DNA of 64,000 bases from Marinomonas profundi (GCF_020694005.1 NZ_CP073013.1:310001-374000), one strand, 5' to 3'. Numbered from the stretch's first letter, positions 27,170 through 36,016 are shown. Notes: a model not told the origin generated them from the letters alone. Program-made: numbers and translations.

Positions 27170-27541
27170 ATGAAATTCTTTATTAAACTGATCCGTAACC
27201 TTTTAGGCGTCATCATTGCGACAGCCGATGTCCTCACTCGTGGCACCAAGCTAAAACGAACACCCGAAAAACAACAGCAGGTAAACGCTGAAGCCAAAGA
27301 GCTATCTCTTTACCAATTTTTTGCTTGCCCTTTCTGCATCAAAACCCGCAGAGCCATGTACAAACTCAACTTACCCATTGAAACACGCAGCGCTTCTGAA
27401 GGTTCACCTCACCGTGATGTATTATTACAAGGCGGTGGCAAGGTTAAAGTGCCATGCTTGCGCATTGAAAAAGAAGGTAACGTCGAATGGTTATATGAGT
27501 CATCAGACATCATCCGTTACCTTGAAACACGCTTTGCTTAA
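27170..27541 (+). CDS. Membrane-anchored glutaredoxin-domain protein
   Basis: A 123-residue protein with a glutaredoxin fold at residues 45-123. The active site is C53-P-F-C56 (QFFACPFCIKTRRAM), followed by the cis-proline region KVKVPCLRIE and the glutathione-contact end YESSDIIRYLETRF. The N-terminal FFIKLIRNLLGVIIATADVL is hydrophobic and could anchor the protein to the inner membrane, followed by a basic linker. Dithiol CPFC implies disulfide reductase activity using glutathione. An elaA-type acetyltransferase gene follows after 23 bases and is probably co-transcribed. Confidence 0.83.
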   Translation: MKFFIKLIRNLLGVIIATADVLTRGTKLKRTPEKQQQVNAEAKELSLYQFFACPFCIKTRRAMYKLNLPIETRSASEGSPHRDVLLQGGGKVKVPCLRIEKEGNVEWLYESSDIIRYLETRFA

Positions 27542-27564
27542 CTATTTTTTGAAGGATTCATCAG

Positions 27565-28029
27565 ATGATCTGGCACTGTCAGGCGTTTAGCGAGTTATCC
27601 AATGACACTTTATATGGCTTATTAAAGCTCCGCAGTGATGTGTTCGTGGTCGAACAAAACTGTGTTTTTCCAGATTTAGATAATTTAGACACGCTTCCGA
27701 ATACTCAACACCTGTTTGCCTTACAAGACAACAAGGTGGTCGCCTATGCGAGACTTTTGGCAAAAGATGATTGCTATCCAGATCATAGCAGCATAGGTCG
27801 AGTGGTTGTCGCCCAAGAGAAACGCAAAGATAAACTCGGCCATACTCTAATGAAGCAAGCCATTGCACAAACGCTTAACCTTTGGCCAGAGAGTCCGATC
27901 AAAATTGGCGCGCAATCTCATCTTGAAGGCTTTTACCAAGCCCATGGTTTTGTCACTGTATCCGCGCCTTACATGGAAGACGGTATAGAGCATTACCTTA
28001 TGACGCGACAGGCGGAAGTAAAGCCTTAA
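27565..28029 (+). CDS. elaA: ElaA-family GNAT acetyltransferase
   Basis: A 154-residue protein closely following E. coli ElaA: LYGLLKLRSDVFVVEQNCVFPDLDNLD, the acetyl-CoA loop IGRVVVAQEKRKDKLGHTLM, and IGAQSHLEGFYQAHGF. ElaA is a cytoplasmic acetyltransferase of unknown natural substrate. The reading frame overlaps the convergent UDG-family gene by 32 nt at their 3' ends, so antisense interference between the two transcripts is possible. Confidence 0.83.
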   Translation: MIWHCQAFSELSNDTLYGLLKLRSDVFVVEQNCVFPDLDNLDTLPNTQHLFALQDNKVVAYARLLAKDDCYPDHSSIGRVVVAQEKRKDKLGHTLMKQAIAQTLNLWPESPIKIGAQSHLEGFYQAHGFVTVSAPYMEDGIEHYLMTRQAEVKP

Positions 28030-28624
28030 TCCGCGACCTGAGCGCTGGCAAGACATCGATTTCAAACCACGGATTTTGCTTGAGCCAACGATTGTTCCTT
28101 GGGCTTGGATGAGGCAAGACTAATTTCCCCTGCTCTAGCCAATACTGCCATTGCTTAACCTGCTCGGTCACATTACCAGATTGGCCTAAGTGGTAGGCTT
28201 GGGCATAAGCGCCCAAAACAATCGTTAATTCAATCTTCGTCAGTTGGCTAAGCACGGCCTCTCGCCATTTAATCGCGCATTCTGGACGTGGCGGTAAATC
28301 GCCTGATTTCTTTCCCGCTGAAGGCCCGCTTTTGTGATAGCTATTGCCTGGAAAACAAAACCCCATTGGCACAATCGCGACTTGCTGTTCATCGTAGAAT
28401 TCATCCTTAGTAACGCCAAGCCATTCTCGTAAACGATCACCGCTTAAATCGTCAAATGGTCGGCCAATATCATGCGCCTTTTGTCCCGGCGCTTGACCTG
28501 CTATCAGGATTTTGGCATCTGGATGAATTTGAATAATAGGCTTGGGAGAGTACGGCAAAGCCTCAGCACAATGCTGGCAAGCCAAAATAGAGCCCTGCAA
28601 TTCAGAAAACGCGTTATTGGACAT
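27998..28624 (-). CDS. Uracil-DNA glycosylase superfamily protein
   Basis: A 208-residue protein of the UDG fold. It has a short N-terminal cysteine pair (ILACQHCAEALPYSP), motif 1 LIAGQAPGQKAHDIGRPFDD, and a C-terminal histidine motif HPSPRNNRW. The first motif resembles the family 4/5-like branch, and the N-terminal CxxC is only part of the four-cysteine iron-sulfur cluster of family 4. Loss of an aspartate or asparagine at the usual catalytic position in motif 1 means uracil excision is unproven. The gene is convergent with elaA. Confidence 0.75.
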   Translation of the reverse strand: MSNNAFSELQGSILACQHCAEALPYSPKPIIQIHPDAKILIAGQAPGQKAHDIGRPFDDLSGDRLREWLGVTKDEFYDEQQVAIVPMGFCFPGNSYHKSGPSAGKKSGDLPPRPECAIKWREAVLSQLTKIELTIVLGAYAQAYHLGQSGNVTEQVKQWQYWLEQGKLVLPHPSPRNNRWLKQNPWFEIDVLPALRSRIKALLPPVAS

Positions 28625-28638
28625 AATTATCCCTCAAC

Positions 28639-28650
28639 GAGACCGGTCTC
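28639..28650. promoter_or_regulatory. 12-bp perfect palindrome upstream of the UDG-family gene
   Basis: GAGACCGGTCTC is a perfect 12-base palindrome, 15 bases upstream of the start codon, in the position of an operator for the leftward gene. No regulator family is recognised. Confidence 0.3.
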
Positions 28651-28685
28651 TTAAAACCAATACCTTAAAACCAATACCTTAAAAC
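28650..28685. repeat. Short 14-bp tandem repeat
   Basis: The unit CTTAAAACCAATAC occurs twice exactly and once partially (28650-28685), between the UDG-family gene and the slyD terminator. Confidence 0.6.
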
Positions 28686-28690
28686 AAAAA

Positions 28691-28713
28691 CGGCTCCGAT
28701 GTTAAGGGAGCCG
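28691..28713 (-). terminator. Rho-independent terminator of slyD
   Basis: The seven-base arms CGGCTCC (28691-28697) and GGAGCCG (28707-28713) pair around a nine-base loop. On the minus strand the stem is followed by a T-rich tract, ending transcription of slyD. Confidence 0.7.
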
Positions 28714-28743
28714 CTTTCTAGTAATCTGCATTACCTAAACAAT

Positions 28744-29226
28744 TTAGTGCTGATGACCACCAGCGCCGTGTACATGACCATGCTCTAGCTCTTCAGCCAA
28801 CGCTTCACGAACATCGATGATTTCAACGTCAAAGTTCAATGTTTTACCTGCCAAAGGATGGTTACCATCAAGCATAATGCCATCTTCTTCTACACCCACA
28901 ACCGTCACGGGTTGTTGACCGCCAGGCGTTTGAGCCATAAATTGCATGCCAACTTGAATATCATCGACACCTTGGAAGTTTTCAGCCGGTACTTTTTGAA
29001 TCAGTTCTTCATGAACCGCACCGTAGCCATCTTCAGGCTCAACAGAAACAGCAAGCTTGTCGCCTGCGGCTTTACCTTGAAGCGCCTTGTCTAGGCCATC
29101 AATGATGTTTTGTGCACCGCTTAAAAATACTAAAGGCTCTTGACCAACAGAAGAGTCTAGCTCTTGGCCCTGTTCGTCAGTCAAGGTGTAGTGCATGCTA
29201 ACAACGGCGTTTTCAGTAATTTGCAT
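28744..29226 (-). CDS. slyD: SlyD-like FKBP-type peptidyl-prolyl isomerase
   Basis: A 160-residue cytoplasmic prolyl isomerase and chaperone. The FKBP domain has LDSSVGQEPLVFLSGAQNII and the IF insert-in-flap region (YGAVHEELIQKVPAENFQ), and closes with HPLAGKTLNFDVEIIDVREA. The tail is short and histidine-rich (HGHVHGAGGHQH), reminiscent of the metal-binding tail through which SlyD delivers nickel to hydrogenase in E. coli. It is a single gene with its own terminator. Confidence 0.9.
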   Translation of the reverse strand: MQITENAVVSMHYTLTDEQGQELDSSVGQEPLVFLSGAQNIIDGLDKALQGKAAGDKLAVSVEPEDGYGAVHEELIQKVPAENFQGVDDIQVGMQFMAQTPGGQQPVTVVGVEEDGIMLDGNHPLAGKTLNFDVEIIDVREALAEELEHGHVHGAGGHQH

Positions 29227-29501
29227 TGTATTCTCCTAATGAGTAAATAATAAATAACAAGGGTACGAGCGTTTGATACAAGCAAACCTTACATTTCAAC
29301 AATAAGCGCGACACCGCCACAACACGAACCCAAACAATAGTTTGCAGCAATATGATAACGTTCCATAGGCTCAATAACTACCGTATAACCCTAGAAGTTT
29401 GGTACGTTCGACGATTTTTAAAGGGATGTTTGCCTATTAATTTGAAAAAAAATTTCATCCCCGCCATCTCCAAGCGTAAAAGCAACCGACTAAACCTGCT
29501 A

Positions 29502-29867
29502 TCACACCGGCTTGTTGGGCATAAACTGCGAAATATCCAACTCATAAGACTGCCCTAACCAGCTAACGCCTTGTGTATGATCAACATACTCATTGCCTGT
29601 TAGCGGGTGAACAAACACATCTAACGCTTGGCGATTTAACATCAGCCAGGGAATAATCTGGCCAAACGTTTCTGCTGCAAACGACAATTGGCAACTCCAA
29701 ACCGGATGTGGCCCTACGGGCTTTTGATGAAAGCGCCCAACACGAATATCAAACAATTCAGCGGCTTGCTCTGCCACCTGCTTTGCCATTTCAACACCGG
29801 CCTCATCGGTGTAATAAAGATGCGCATGAAAGGCTTTGATATCACCATAAAAAGGAAGTTGATTCAT
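29502..29867 (-). CDS. DOPA 4,5-dioxygenase family protein
   Basis: A 121-residue protein matching the DOPA 4,5-dioxygenase (estradiol/DOPA-type extradiol) family: IKAFHAHLYY at the start, VGRFHQKPVGPHPVWSCQLSF with conserved histidines, and FVHPLTGNEYVDHTQGVSWLG. These small cupin-like enzymes use iron to cleave catechols. The true substrate in bacteria is mostly unknown. ATG 29867 has GAGG five bases upstream; a longer frame from 29909 lacks this. It is divergent from the hybrid sensor kinase gene. Confidence 0.75.
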   Translation of the reverse strand: MNQLPFYGDIKAFHAHLYYTDEAGVEMAKQVAEQAAELFDIRVGRFHQKPVGPHPVWSCQLSFAAETFGQIIPWLMLNRQALDVFVHPLTGNEYVDHTQGVSWLGQSYELDISQFMPNKPV

Positions 29868-29914
29868 TTGATCCTCTAAATTTGCTAAACATAACAGCCA
29901 GTTTAGCATTATTA

Positions 29915-29962
29915 CTTGAAACCATTAGCACCTTGAAACCATTAGCACCTTGAGACGATTAG
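29915..29962. repeat. 17-bp tandem repeat in the divergent promoter region
   Basis: The unit CTTGAAACCATTAGCAC occurs twice exactly (29915-29931, 29932-29948) and once as a diverged 14-base copy (29949-29962), between the DOPA-dioxygenase-like gene and the sensor-kinase gene. It could carry tandem operators. Confidence 0.7.
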
Positions 29963-30055
29963 AAAAACCTACACGACCTAAGTCGTAGAGGATTGTTGCG
30001 GCGGCTGTGTTACATTTAGGACAAACAACAAGCCTACATTCAGGTAATCTATTTA

Positions 30056-33000
30056 ATGACTGTTTTCTGGATTCTGTTAGCCATTCTTTATGTTCTGGGT
30101 CTATTCTGGATTGCCATCTGGGGCGATAAAGAAAGCCCAACAGCGAAAAAACTGACTCGTCACCCGTTAGTTTACAGCTTGTCATTGGCTATTTATTGTA
30201 CCGCATGGACATTTTACGGCTCAATTGGCGAAGCGTCTCGCTCTGGCTGGAGCTACTTACCCATTCTGTTGGGCCCCATTTTATTGTATCTATTCGCTTT
30301 TCCACTATTGCGTAAAATGATCACTGTTAGTCACAAACAAAACATCACTTCCATCGCTGACTTTATCTCCTCGCGCTATGGCAAACGCCCGATGACAGCA
30401 CCGCTGGTCATATTAATAGGCATGCTGGCGGTGATCCCATACATCGCCTTACAACTGAAAGCCATTGGCTCTAACTTCGCTTTGTTTGTCAATCAGGATG
30501 AATCCTCGACCGGACTTGTTGTATTGATTGCGACCATTTTGATCGGGGTGTTTGCCATGTTGTTTGGCACCCGAAAAGTAGAAGTCACTGAATACCGTTC
30601 AGGCATGATGCTGGCCATTGGCGCCGAATCCTTATTCAAACTCATTGCGATTGTCGCGGTTGGTTTGGTGGCAATCATCATGACAAAAGAACTTGATATG
30701 GATGAGCTTGGGCACAATGTAGATTTTTCCGTCTGGAATCCTGAGCAGTTTTTATCGTTTCCTTTTCTTATGCAAACCTTTATGTCCGCGGCAGCGGTAA
30801 TTTGCTTACCGCGTCAATTTCATGTCACCGTGGTAGACCATCAAAATCACCAACAATCCAATACCGCTCGCTGGCTATTTCCTTTGTATTTGTTGATTTT
30901 CGCCGCGATTATTCCGCCCATTGCTATTGCGGGGCAAAGCCTTTTCTCTGCCGACATCAATCCAGACACCTATGTCATTCAATTCGCCCTAGTGTCGGAT
31001 AATTTGCCCTTACAAATGCTCATCTTCCTTGGCGGCATGTCCGCCACTACTGCCATGATTATCATTGCAACCTTTGCCCTAAGCATCATGATCAGTAACG
31101 ATGTGATCTTGCCGCTCATGTTGGCACGCGCCAGCGCTCAGCAACAAGCCCTGCCGCTCTACCGACGGCGCCTATTAATCATACGTCGCTTGGCCATGGT
31201 CGGGATTCTGGCCTTATCATTTTTGTATTACCAAAAAATGGCCAACAATGAATCATTAACGGGGACGGGGATTCTGGCGTTTTCCTTAGTCTTGCAACTC
31301 ATGCCGGCGGTATTTGGTGGTTTATACTGGAAACGTGCCCACGCTCATGGTGTGTATGCCGGGTTAATTCTGGGCTTTTTGTCCTGGATGCTCTTAATGA
31401 TGTTGCCGCTAACAGGCAATATGGATTGGGCATTATACAGCGCCCAATCGCGCTCCGAATTAATCAGCTACGGCGCGTTCATCAGTTTACTGGCCAATAT
31501 TTTTGGTTACGTTGTCGGCTCCTTATTGTCAACTGAGCGCCTGATTGACCGCATTCAAGCCACCGCCTTTGTTAGCCCCACAACAGAGCTGGAAAAAGGT
31601 TTTTTCAAACCCAAAAGTAAAGCCTCCAACGGCGATTTTTGTGTGCTATTAGAAACCTTTCTAGGTAAACAAAAGAGCCAGCAAGTCTTATTGAACTTTG
31701 AACAAGATTACAATCAAACAATTTCATCGAACGCCTCACCCAATCGTTTGTTTGTCGACTACTGCGAACGCATTTTAGGCGGCGTATTAGGTGGTTCATC
31801 GGCTCGCACCATCATTAATTCCATCTTGGTTGACAAACAAATCAAGGTAGAAGAAATGGTCACCTATTTGGATGAAACCACCCAAGCCATCCAGTTCAGT
31901 CAAAATTTATTATTCGTTTCCATGGACAATTTGGACCAAGGTATTAGCGTGGTGGATAAAGACTTGCGCATTGTCGCTTGGAACAAAACTTACCTGTCGC
32001 TCTACCCCTACCCAGAAGGCATATTGACCGTTGGTCTGCCCGTCGAAGAGCTGATTCGCTTTAATGCCGAGCGCGGCGAATGTGGTGTCGGTGACATAGA
32101 AGAGCTGGTCAGTAAACGCTTAGAACACCTTAAAAAAGGCACCACCCATCGCTTCCTGCGTCGTAGGGCCAGTGGCCGCGTCATTGAAATGGTCGGTAAT
32201 CCTTTGCCTGATGGCGGCTTTGTGACCAGTTTCACCGATGTCACCGAGCACATTGAAAGCCAACAAGCCTTAAAAGAAGCCAACATAGACTTAGAGAAGC
32301 GTGTCGAGGCGCGCACCGAAGAAGTCCAAGGCGTCAATCAAGAATTGATGCAAGAGATAGAACGCCGTAATCAAGCCGAAAAAGCACTAATCAGCGCCAA
32401 AGCCGAAGCCGAACAAGCGAACGCGTCTAAGACTGAATTTCTCGCCCTAGCCAGCCATGATATTCTGCAGCCTTTGAACGCCGCTAAGCTTTATATGGGG
32501 ATATTACAGTCTTCCGAATTACCCAATGACACCAACCAAGTCATTGACAAGCTCTCTGACTCACTGGAGTCCACCGAAGCCCTTATTTCGACCTTGCTAG
32601 AAATTGCACGTTTAGATCAAGGCGCGATTCAACCCAGATTAGTCGATTGTAATCTGCTCGACATTCTCGCGCCCATTGTGGCGGAGTTTGGCGTTATCGC
32701 CGAAAGCAAAAACATTCGTTTAACCACCCATTTACGCTCTTTTAGAGTGCATACAGACCCTATTTATTTGCGTCGAATTATCCAGAACTTCGTCTCCAAT
32801 GCGGTGAAATACACGCAAAAAGGCCGCGTCTTATTAAGCGTCAGACCGCGTTCTGGTGTGGTGTATTTGCAAGTTTGGGACACGGGCGTCGGCATTCCTG
32901 CAAACGAACAAAAGAAAATATTCGATGATTTTTATCGCTGGGAAAACACGCAAGAACCCGGCATGGGATTAGGCTTAGGCTTGGTTCGTCGTATGCAGAA

Positions 33001-33514
33001 GCAACTGGGCTTAGCCACCGAAATCCATTCTACACCAGGCAAAGGCAGCTGTTTTAGCATTGGTATTCCCTTGGCACAAAGTAATGTAGTGACCGACATA
33101 CAAGCCCCCCAAGTCACCAAGGCGCCCCAAGAAAAATTAGCCCATTGTTATGTTTGGTGTATTGATGATGAGAAAAACAACCTGATTGCCATGAACACGC
33201 TACTCAGTCATTGGCAATGCGATTGCCGCACCTTTAAACGCTTCGATGATGCGTTGCAAGCAGAAGGAGAGGCAGAGTTGCTCTTAGTGGATTATCATCT
33301 TGACGACAACAAAGACGGCTTGTCTTTGATTAAGGCGTTAAGAAAGCGGGCGGGCAAAAACATTCCAGCGGTATTAATCACCGCCCTGCGGGACCCAGAA
33401 TTAGTCGAACAGTGCAAACGTCAGCAGATTACCTACATGGCAAAACCCGCAAAGCCCGCAAAACTACGGGCTTTGATTCAGCACATTCATCAATTAAGAG
33501 AAAACGCAAAATAA
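30056..33514 (+). CDS. Symporter-fused hybrid sensor histidine kinase (CrbS/MxtR-like)
   Basis: A 1152-residue sensor. Residues 1 to about 490 form a sodium/solute-symporter-type membrane domain with roughly 13 helices. A PAS domain (about 610-740) and a coiled coil (about 745-795) follow. Next come HisKA with H801 (FLALASHDILQPLNAAKL), HATPase (about 905-1015; VGIPANEQKKIF), and a receiver with D1079 (LLLVDYHL). This architecture is that of CrbS of Vibrio and MxtR of Pseudomonas, which tie acetate or related metabolism to gene expression through a LuxR-type response regulator, not found in this window. The ligand is probably sensed or transported by the symporter part. It is convergent with a TetR gene. 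Confidence 0.88.
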   Translation: MTVFWILLAILYVLGLFWIAIWGDKESPTAKKLTRHPLVYSLSLAIYCTAWTFYGSIGEASRSGWSYLPILLGPILLYLFAFPLLRKMITVSHKQNITSIADFISSRYGKRPMTAPLVILIGMLAVIPYIALQLKAIGSNFALFVNQDESSTGLVVLIATILIGVFAMLFGTRKVEVTEYRSGMMLAIGAESLFKLIAIVAVGLVAIIMTKELDMDELGHNVDFSVWNPEQFLSFPFLMQTFMSAAAVICLPRQFHVTVVDHQNHQQSNTARWLFPLYLLIFAAIIPPIAIAGQSLFSADINPDTYVIQFALVSDNLPLQMLIFLGGMSATTAMIIIATFALSIMISNDVILPLMLARASAQQQALPLYRRRLLIIRRLAMVGILALSFLYYQKMANNESLTGTGILAFSLVLQLMPAVFGGLYWKRAHAHGVYAGLILGFLSWMLLMMLPLTGNMDWALYSAQSRSELISYGAFISLLANIFGYVVGSLLSTERLIDRIQATAFVSPTTELEKGFFKPKSKASNGDFCVLLETFLGKQKSQQVLLNFEQDYNQTISSNASPNRLFVDYCERILGGVLGGSSARTIINSILVDKQIKVEEMVTYLDETTQAIQFSQNLLFVSMDNLDQGISVVDKDLRIVAWNKTYLSLYPYPEGILTVGLPVEELIRFNAERGECGVGDIEELVSKRLEHLKKGTTHRFLRRRASGRVIEMVGNPLPDGGFVTSFTDVTEHIESQQALKEANIDLEKRVEARTEEVQGVNQELMQEIERRNQAEKALISAKAEAEQANASKTEFLALASHDILQPLNAAKLYMGILQSSELPNDTNQVIDKLSDSLESTEALISTLLEIARLDQGAIQPRLVDCNLLDILAPIVAEFGVIAESKNIRLTTHLRSFRVHTDPIYLRRIIQNFVSNAVKYTQKGRVLLSVRPRSGVVYLQVWDTGVGIPANEQKKIFDDFYRWENTQEPGMGLGLGLVRRMQKQLGLATEIHSTPGKGSCFSIGIPLAQSNVVTDIQAPQVTKAPQEKLAHCYVWCIDDEKNNLIAMNTLLSHWQCDCRTFKRFDDALQAEGEAELLLVDYHLDDNKDGLSLIKALRKRAGKNIPAVLITALRDPELVEQCKRQQITYMAKPAKPAKLRALIQHIHQLRENAK

Positions 33515-33521
33515 CAGCGCT

Positions 33522-34151
33522 TTAGTCTCTTGGAGGAAGACTTAGGCCACAACCCGCTAGAATAATACCGCTTATCGTGTCGCCAATGCGTGTTAAATCG
33601 TCATCGCTAAAGGATTCTATGCCACTTAACGCCAACACCTGCGCTTCAAAATCGGCATAGTGTTGAGTGGTTGCCCAAATCATATAAATCACACTAGCAG
33701 GATCACACTGGCGCATTTTTCCCGCGTCCATCCAGGCTTGCAGCAAGGCAACTCGAGACGTAAACCAAGGCCTTAGCTCTTCTTTTAAATAATCACCAAT
33801 GTGCAGCGCACCGCCAATTACCTCCATCGCAAAAAGCCGCGACGTACCGCCTTTTTCAAAGCTTTGTTTGAGTTTCACGCGAATAAAACTATCCAATACA
33901 TGAGCAGGATCATCATCTATCGTGGCTTTATCAAATAAATCGTTCCACCCCATCAAGGTTTGATCGAGCACTTGCTTGTACAGGTTTTCTTTAGACTGGA
34001 AGTAATAAATAATATTTGGCTTAGGCAAGCCTGCGCGTTCGGCAATATGCTGCAAACTAGCACCATTATAGCCTTTTAAGCCAAACTCGATCTCAGCAGC
34101 GTCGAGTATTTTAACAAAAACTTCTTCACGGTTATTTTGACGTTTGCTCAT
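33522..34151 (-). CDS. TetR/AcrR-family regulator, RutR-like
   Basis: A 209-residue protein with a TetR helix-turn-helix (EEVFVKILDAAEIEFGLKGY, then ASLQHIAERAGLPKPNIIYYF) and a C-terminal ligand domain of the RutR/YcdC type (GTSRLFAMEVIGGALHIGDYL, VIYMIWATTQHYADF). In E. coli RutR responds to uracil and thymine and controls pyrimidine catabolism. No rut genes are in view, so a different target is possible. It ends seven bases from the convergent sensor kinase gene. Confidence 0.8.
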   Translation of the reverse strand: MSKRQNNREEVFVKILDAAEIEFGLKGYNGASLQHIAERAGLPKPNIIYYFQSKENLYKQVLDQTLMGWNDLFDKATIDDDPAHVLDSFIRVKLKQSFEKGGTSRLFAMEVIGGALHIGDYLKEELRPWFTSRVALLQAWMDAGKMRQCDPASVIYMIWATTQHYADFEAQVLALSGIESFSDDDLTRIGDTISGIILAGCGLSLPPRD

Positions 34152-34204
34152 GGGGGAGTTAAGTCCTTATTTAGAAACTACACGGTAACAAGACATAACC
34201 CTAT

Positions 34205-34262
34205 CCCAACCTCCCTTTAGCACCCCTTCCCTTATCTTCAAAGGGAGAACTAGGGTGGGGCC
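34205..34262. repeat. Dispersed intergenic repeat family B, copy 1
   Basis: A CT-rich/AG-rich hairpin (CCCCTTCCCTTATCTTCAAAGGGA core, then AGGGTGGGG) is recognisably similar to 49265-49308, which carries CCTTCCCC, GTCTTCAAGGGGAAGG and GGATGGGG. It sits upstream of the TetR gene and contains no coding frame. Confidence 0.5.
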
Positions 34263-34282
34263 ATGTCTTAATTTCTATTCTA

Positions 34283-34651
34283 TTAAGCGAACAATGCGGT
34301 CAATTCTTGTGCTGTCGACAATTTACCTTCATCTTCAATATTCGGAAAAACCGCCACTGAAATATTATCCAGAGCCAAACTTGGCAACCACTCATTTGTA
34401 AAAGTGTCCAAAGACACAGATACAGCGTCGCAATCGTCCCAATCCTCCACCGCCCACTGGCTAGCGAATTCCGCATCCGGCCACACCATAACGCAGTCGC
34501 CATCATCGGTTTCGACCATCACAAAACCTTCTTCGTTGCTCAAGCTCCACACCAATTGCGTCGCCTTGGCTTGCTCAACAAAATACGCTAAACGCTCGCT
34601 ATCAGCAGCGACCAATAATTGTACGCGTTCATCCATCGATAATTCTTTCAT
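34283..34651 (-). CDS. DUF2750 family protein
   Basis: A 122-residue acidic protein recognised as DUF2750 from LSMDERVQLLVAADSERLAYF, VWSLSNEEGFVMVETDDGDC and MVWPDAEFASQWAVEDWDDC. No enzyme motif is apparent, and the function is unknown. Start 34651 is preferred to 34672, as family members start close to this methionine. It lies 27 bases downstream of rsuA on the same strand, so the two probably share a transcript. A dispersed repeat follows its end. Confidence 0.75.
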   Translation of the reverse strand: MKELSMDERVQLLVAADSERLAYFVEQAKATQLVWSLSNEEGFVMVETDDGDCVMVWPDAEFASQWAVEDWDDCDAVSVSLDTFTNEWLPSLALDNISVAVFPNIEDEGKLSTAQELTALFA

Positions 34652-34677
34652 TATTCCGTCTCTTCTTAACACATTGT

Positions 34678-35367
34678 TTAAAAGTAAAGCACTTCGTCTT
34701 CGGTTAACGCACGGAACTCGCCCGGCGCGATATCGGCATCCAGTGAAAGTGGGCCGATCTGATCACGGTGAAGCTCTTCGACTTTATTGCCGACAGCGGC
34801 CAACATACGTTTCACTTGATGATATTTCCCTTCTTGAATCGTCAAGTAAATATCACAATCACTAATACGCTCAGCAACCGCCGGCAGCGTGGGGTGGGGT
34901 TCGCCATTTAGCATCACACCGCTTTCCAATTGCTGCAAATCACCATCGCTAATAGGATCCGCCAACATCATGCGATAACGTTTATGGCACGCACTACGTG
35001 GCGACGTAATGCGATGCAGCCATTGCCCATCTGTGGTTAATAACAATAAGCCTGTGGTGTCTTTGTCCAAACGACCGACTATTTTCAGCGCCTGGCCTAA
35101 GTGAGAAGGCAAAAGATCCAACACAGTAGGGTGATCTGGGTCTTCGGTCGCGCACACATAACCGGCGGGTTTATGCAGTAAATAATATCCCTCAGATGGC
35201 CATGCTAAAAGCGTGTCATCAAGGCAAATCTGATCCCCTTCTTGTACGGTGTAATTGGCTTTTTTAACCACCACACCATTAACCGTAACACGGCCTTTCG
35301 ATGCGGCAATTTTCGCCGCTTTACGCGCCAATTCAGTCACGTGGGATAAATAAAAATCAAGTCTCAA
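34678..35367 (-). CDS. rsuA: 16S rRNA pseudouridine(516) synthase RsuA
   Basis: A 229-residue enzyme that isomerises uridine 516 of 16S rRNA. An S4 RNA-binding domain occupies about residues 1-50 (LDFYLSHVTELARKAAKIAA). The synthase core has the catalytic aspartate D101 in GRLDKDTTGLLLLTTDG and the characteristic KRYRMMLADPI. Length and motif order match E. coli RsuA (231 residues). The order rsuA-DUF2750 is leftward, with a GNAT gene just upstream. Confidence 0.9.
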   Translation of the reverse strand: MRLDFYLSHVTELARKAAKIAASKGRVTVNGVVVKKANYTVQEGDQICLDDTLLAWPSEGYYLLHKPAGYVCATEDPDHPTVLDLLPSHLGQALKIVGRLDKDTTGLLLLTTDGQWLHRITSPRSACHKRYRMMLADPISDGDLQQLESGVMLNGEPHPTLPAVAERISDCDIYLTIQEGKYHQVKRMLAAVGNKVEELHRDQIGPLSLDADIAPGEFRALTEDEVLYF

Positions 35368-35394
35368 GGGAGTCGCCTATGGCTTTAAGTTAAA

Positions 35395-35925
35395 TTAAGA
35401 AAATACTTCGTGAGTGGTTTCAATTTCTTTATAGAAGAAAGTCGAATTATGCAACATGCCGCTCGCACTGCGCGTATAACCGGGTACTTCACCAAACGGA
35501 ATATAGCCCATATTGACATACATATCGTGAGCAATGTCATCACTTCTAACTTCCAGTATTAGCAGTTGTCTTTGCATAGATGCGGCCACACGTTCTACGC
35601 CTTGCATCAGCTTACCCCCTAAGCCATGTTCTCTCGCGTGGGTATGAACCATCAGTTTTTCCACATCACATCGATGCAGTGCATTGGCTTTGGGTGACAT
35701 GGCAATTTGCACACTACCCACCACTTTATTGTCTTCGCGAATCAATAACACTTGTCGAGCATGGGCTTGTAAATCGTCATTAATCGACAGCCAATAGGCT
35801 TTTGCTTCAGACTCACTCATTGGCGGTAAAAAACCAATCGGCGCACCGGAATCAACCGCGTCACATAACAACTCAACAAGATCATCTAGATAGGGATTAA
35901 GGTTGTCTACTTTGAGTAATTCCAA
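35395..35925 (-). CDS. GNAT-family N-acetyltransferase
   Basis: A 176-residue cytoplasmic acetyltransferase. The acetyl-CoA binding motif is VEKLMVHTHAREHGLGGKLM, followed by LLILEVRSDDIAHDMYVNMGYIPFGEVPGY. Substrate is unknown: the N-terminus resembles small-molecule or antibiotic acetyltransferases rather than RimI-type protein acetylases. Its stop lies 27 bases upstream of the rsuA start codon, on the same strand. Confidence 0.83.
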   Translation of the reverse strand: MELLKVDNLNPYLDDLVELLCDAVDSGAPIGFLPPMSESEAKAYWLSINDDLQAHARQVLLIREDNKVVGSVQIAMSPKANALHRCDVEKLMVHTHAREHGLGGKLMQGVERVAASMQRQLLILEVRSDDIAHDMYVNMGYIPFGEVPGYTRSASGMLHNSTFFYKEIETTHEVFS

Positions 35926-36016
35926 ACTCTTTTCCTCGTCTTTTTGATTGGCACAATAATACCTGAGCTTGACTCAGTTAGGAAACGCCAGCATCCGTTA
36001 AGCAATTTAAAGACAC

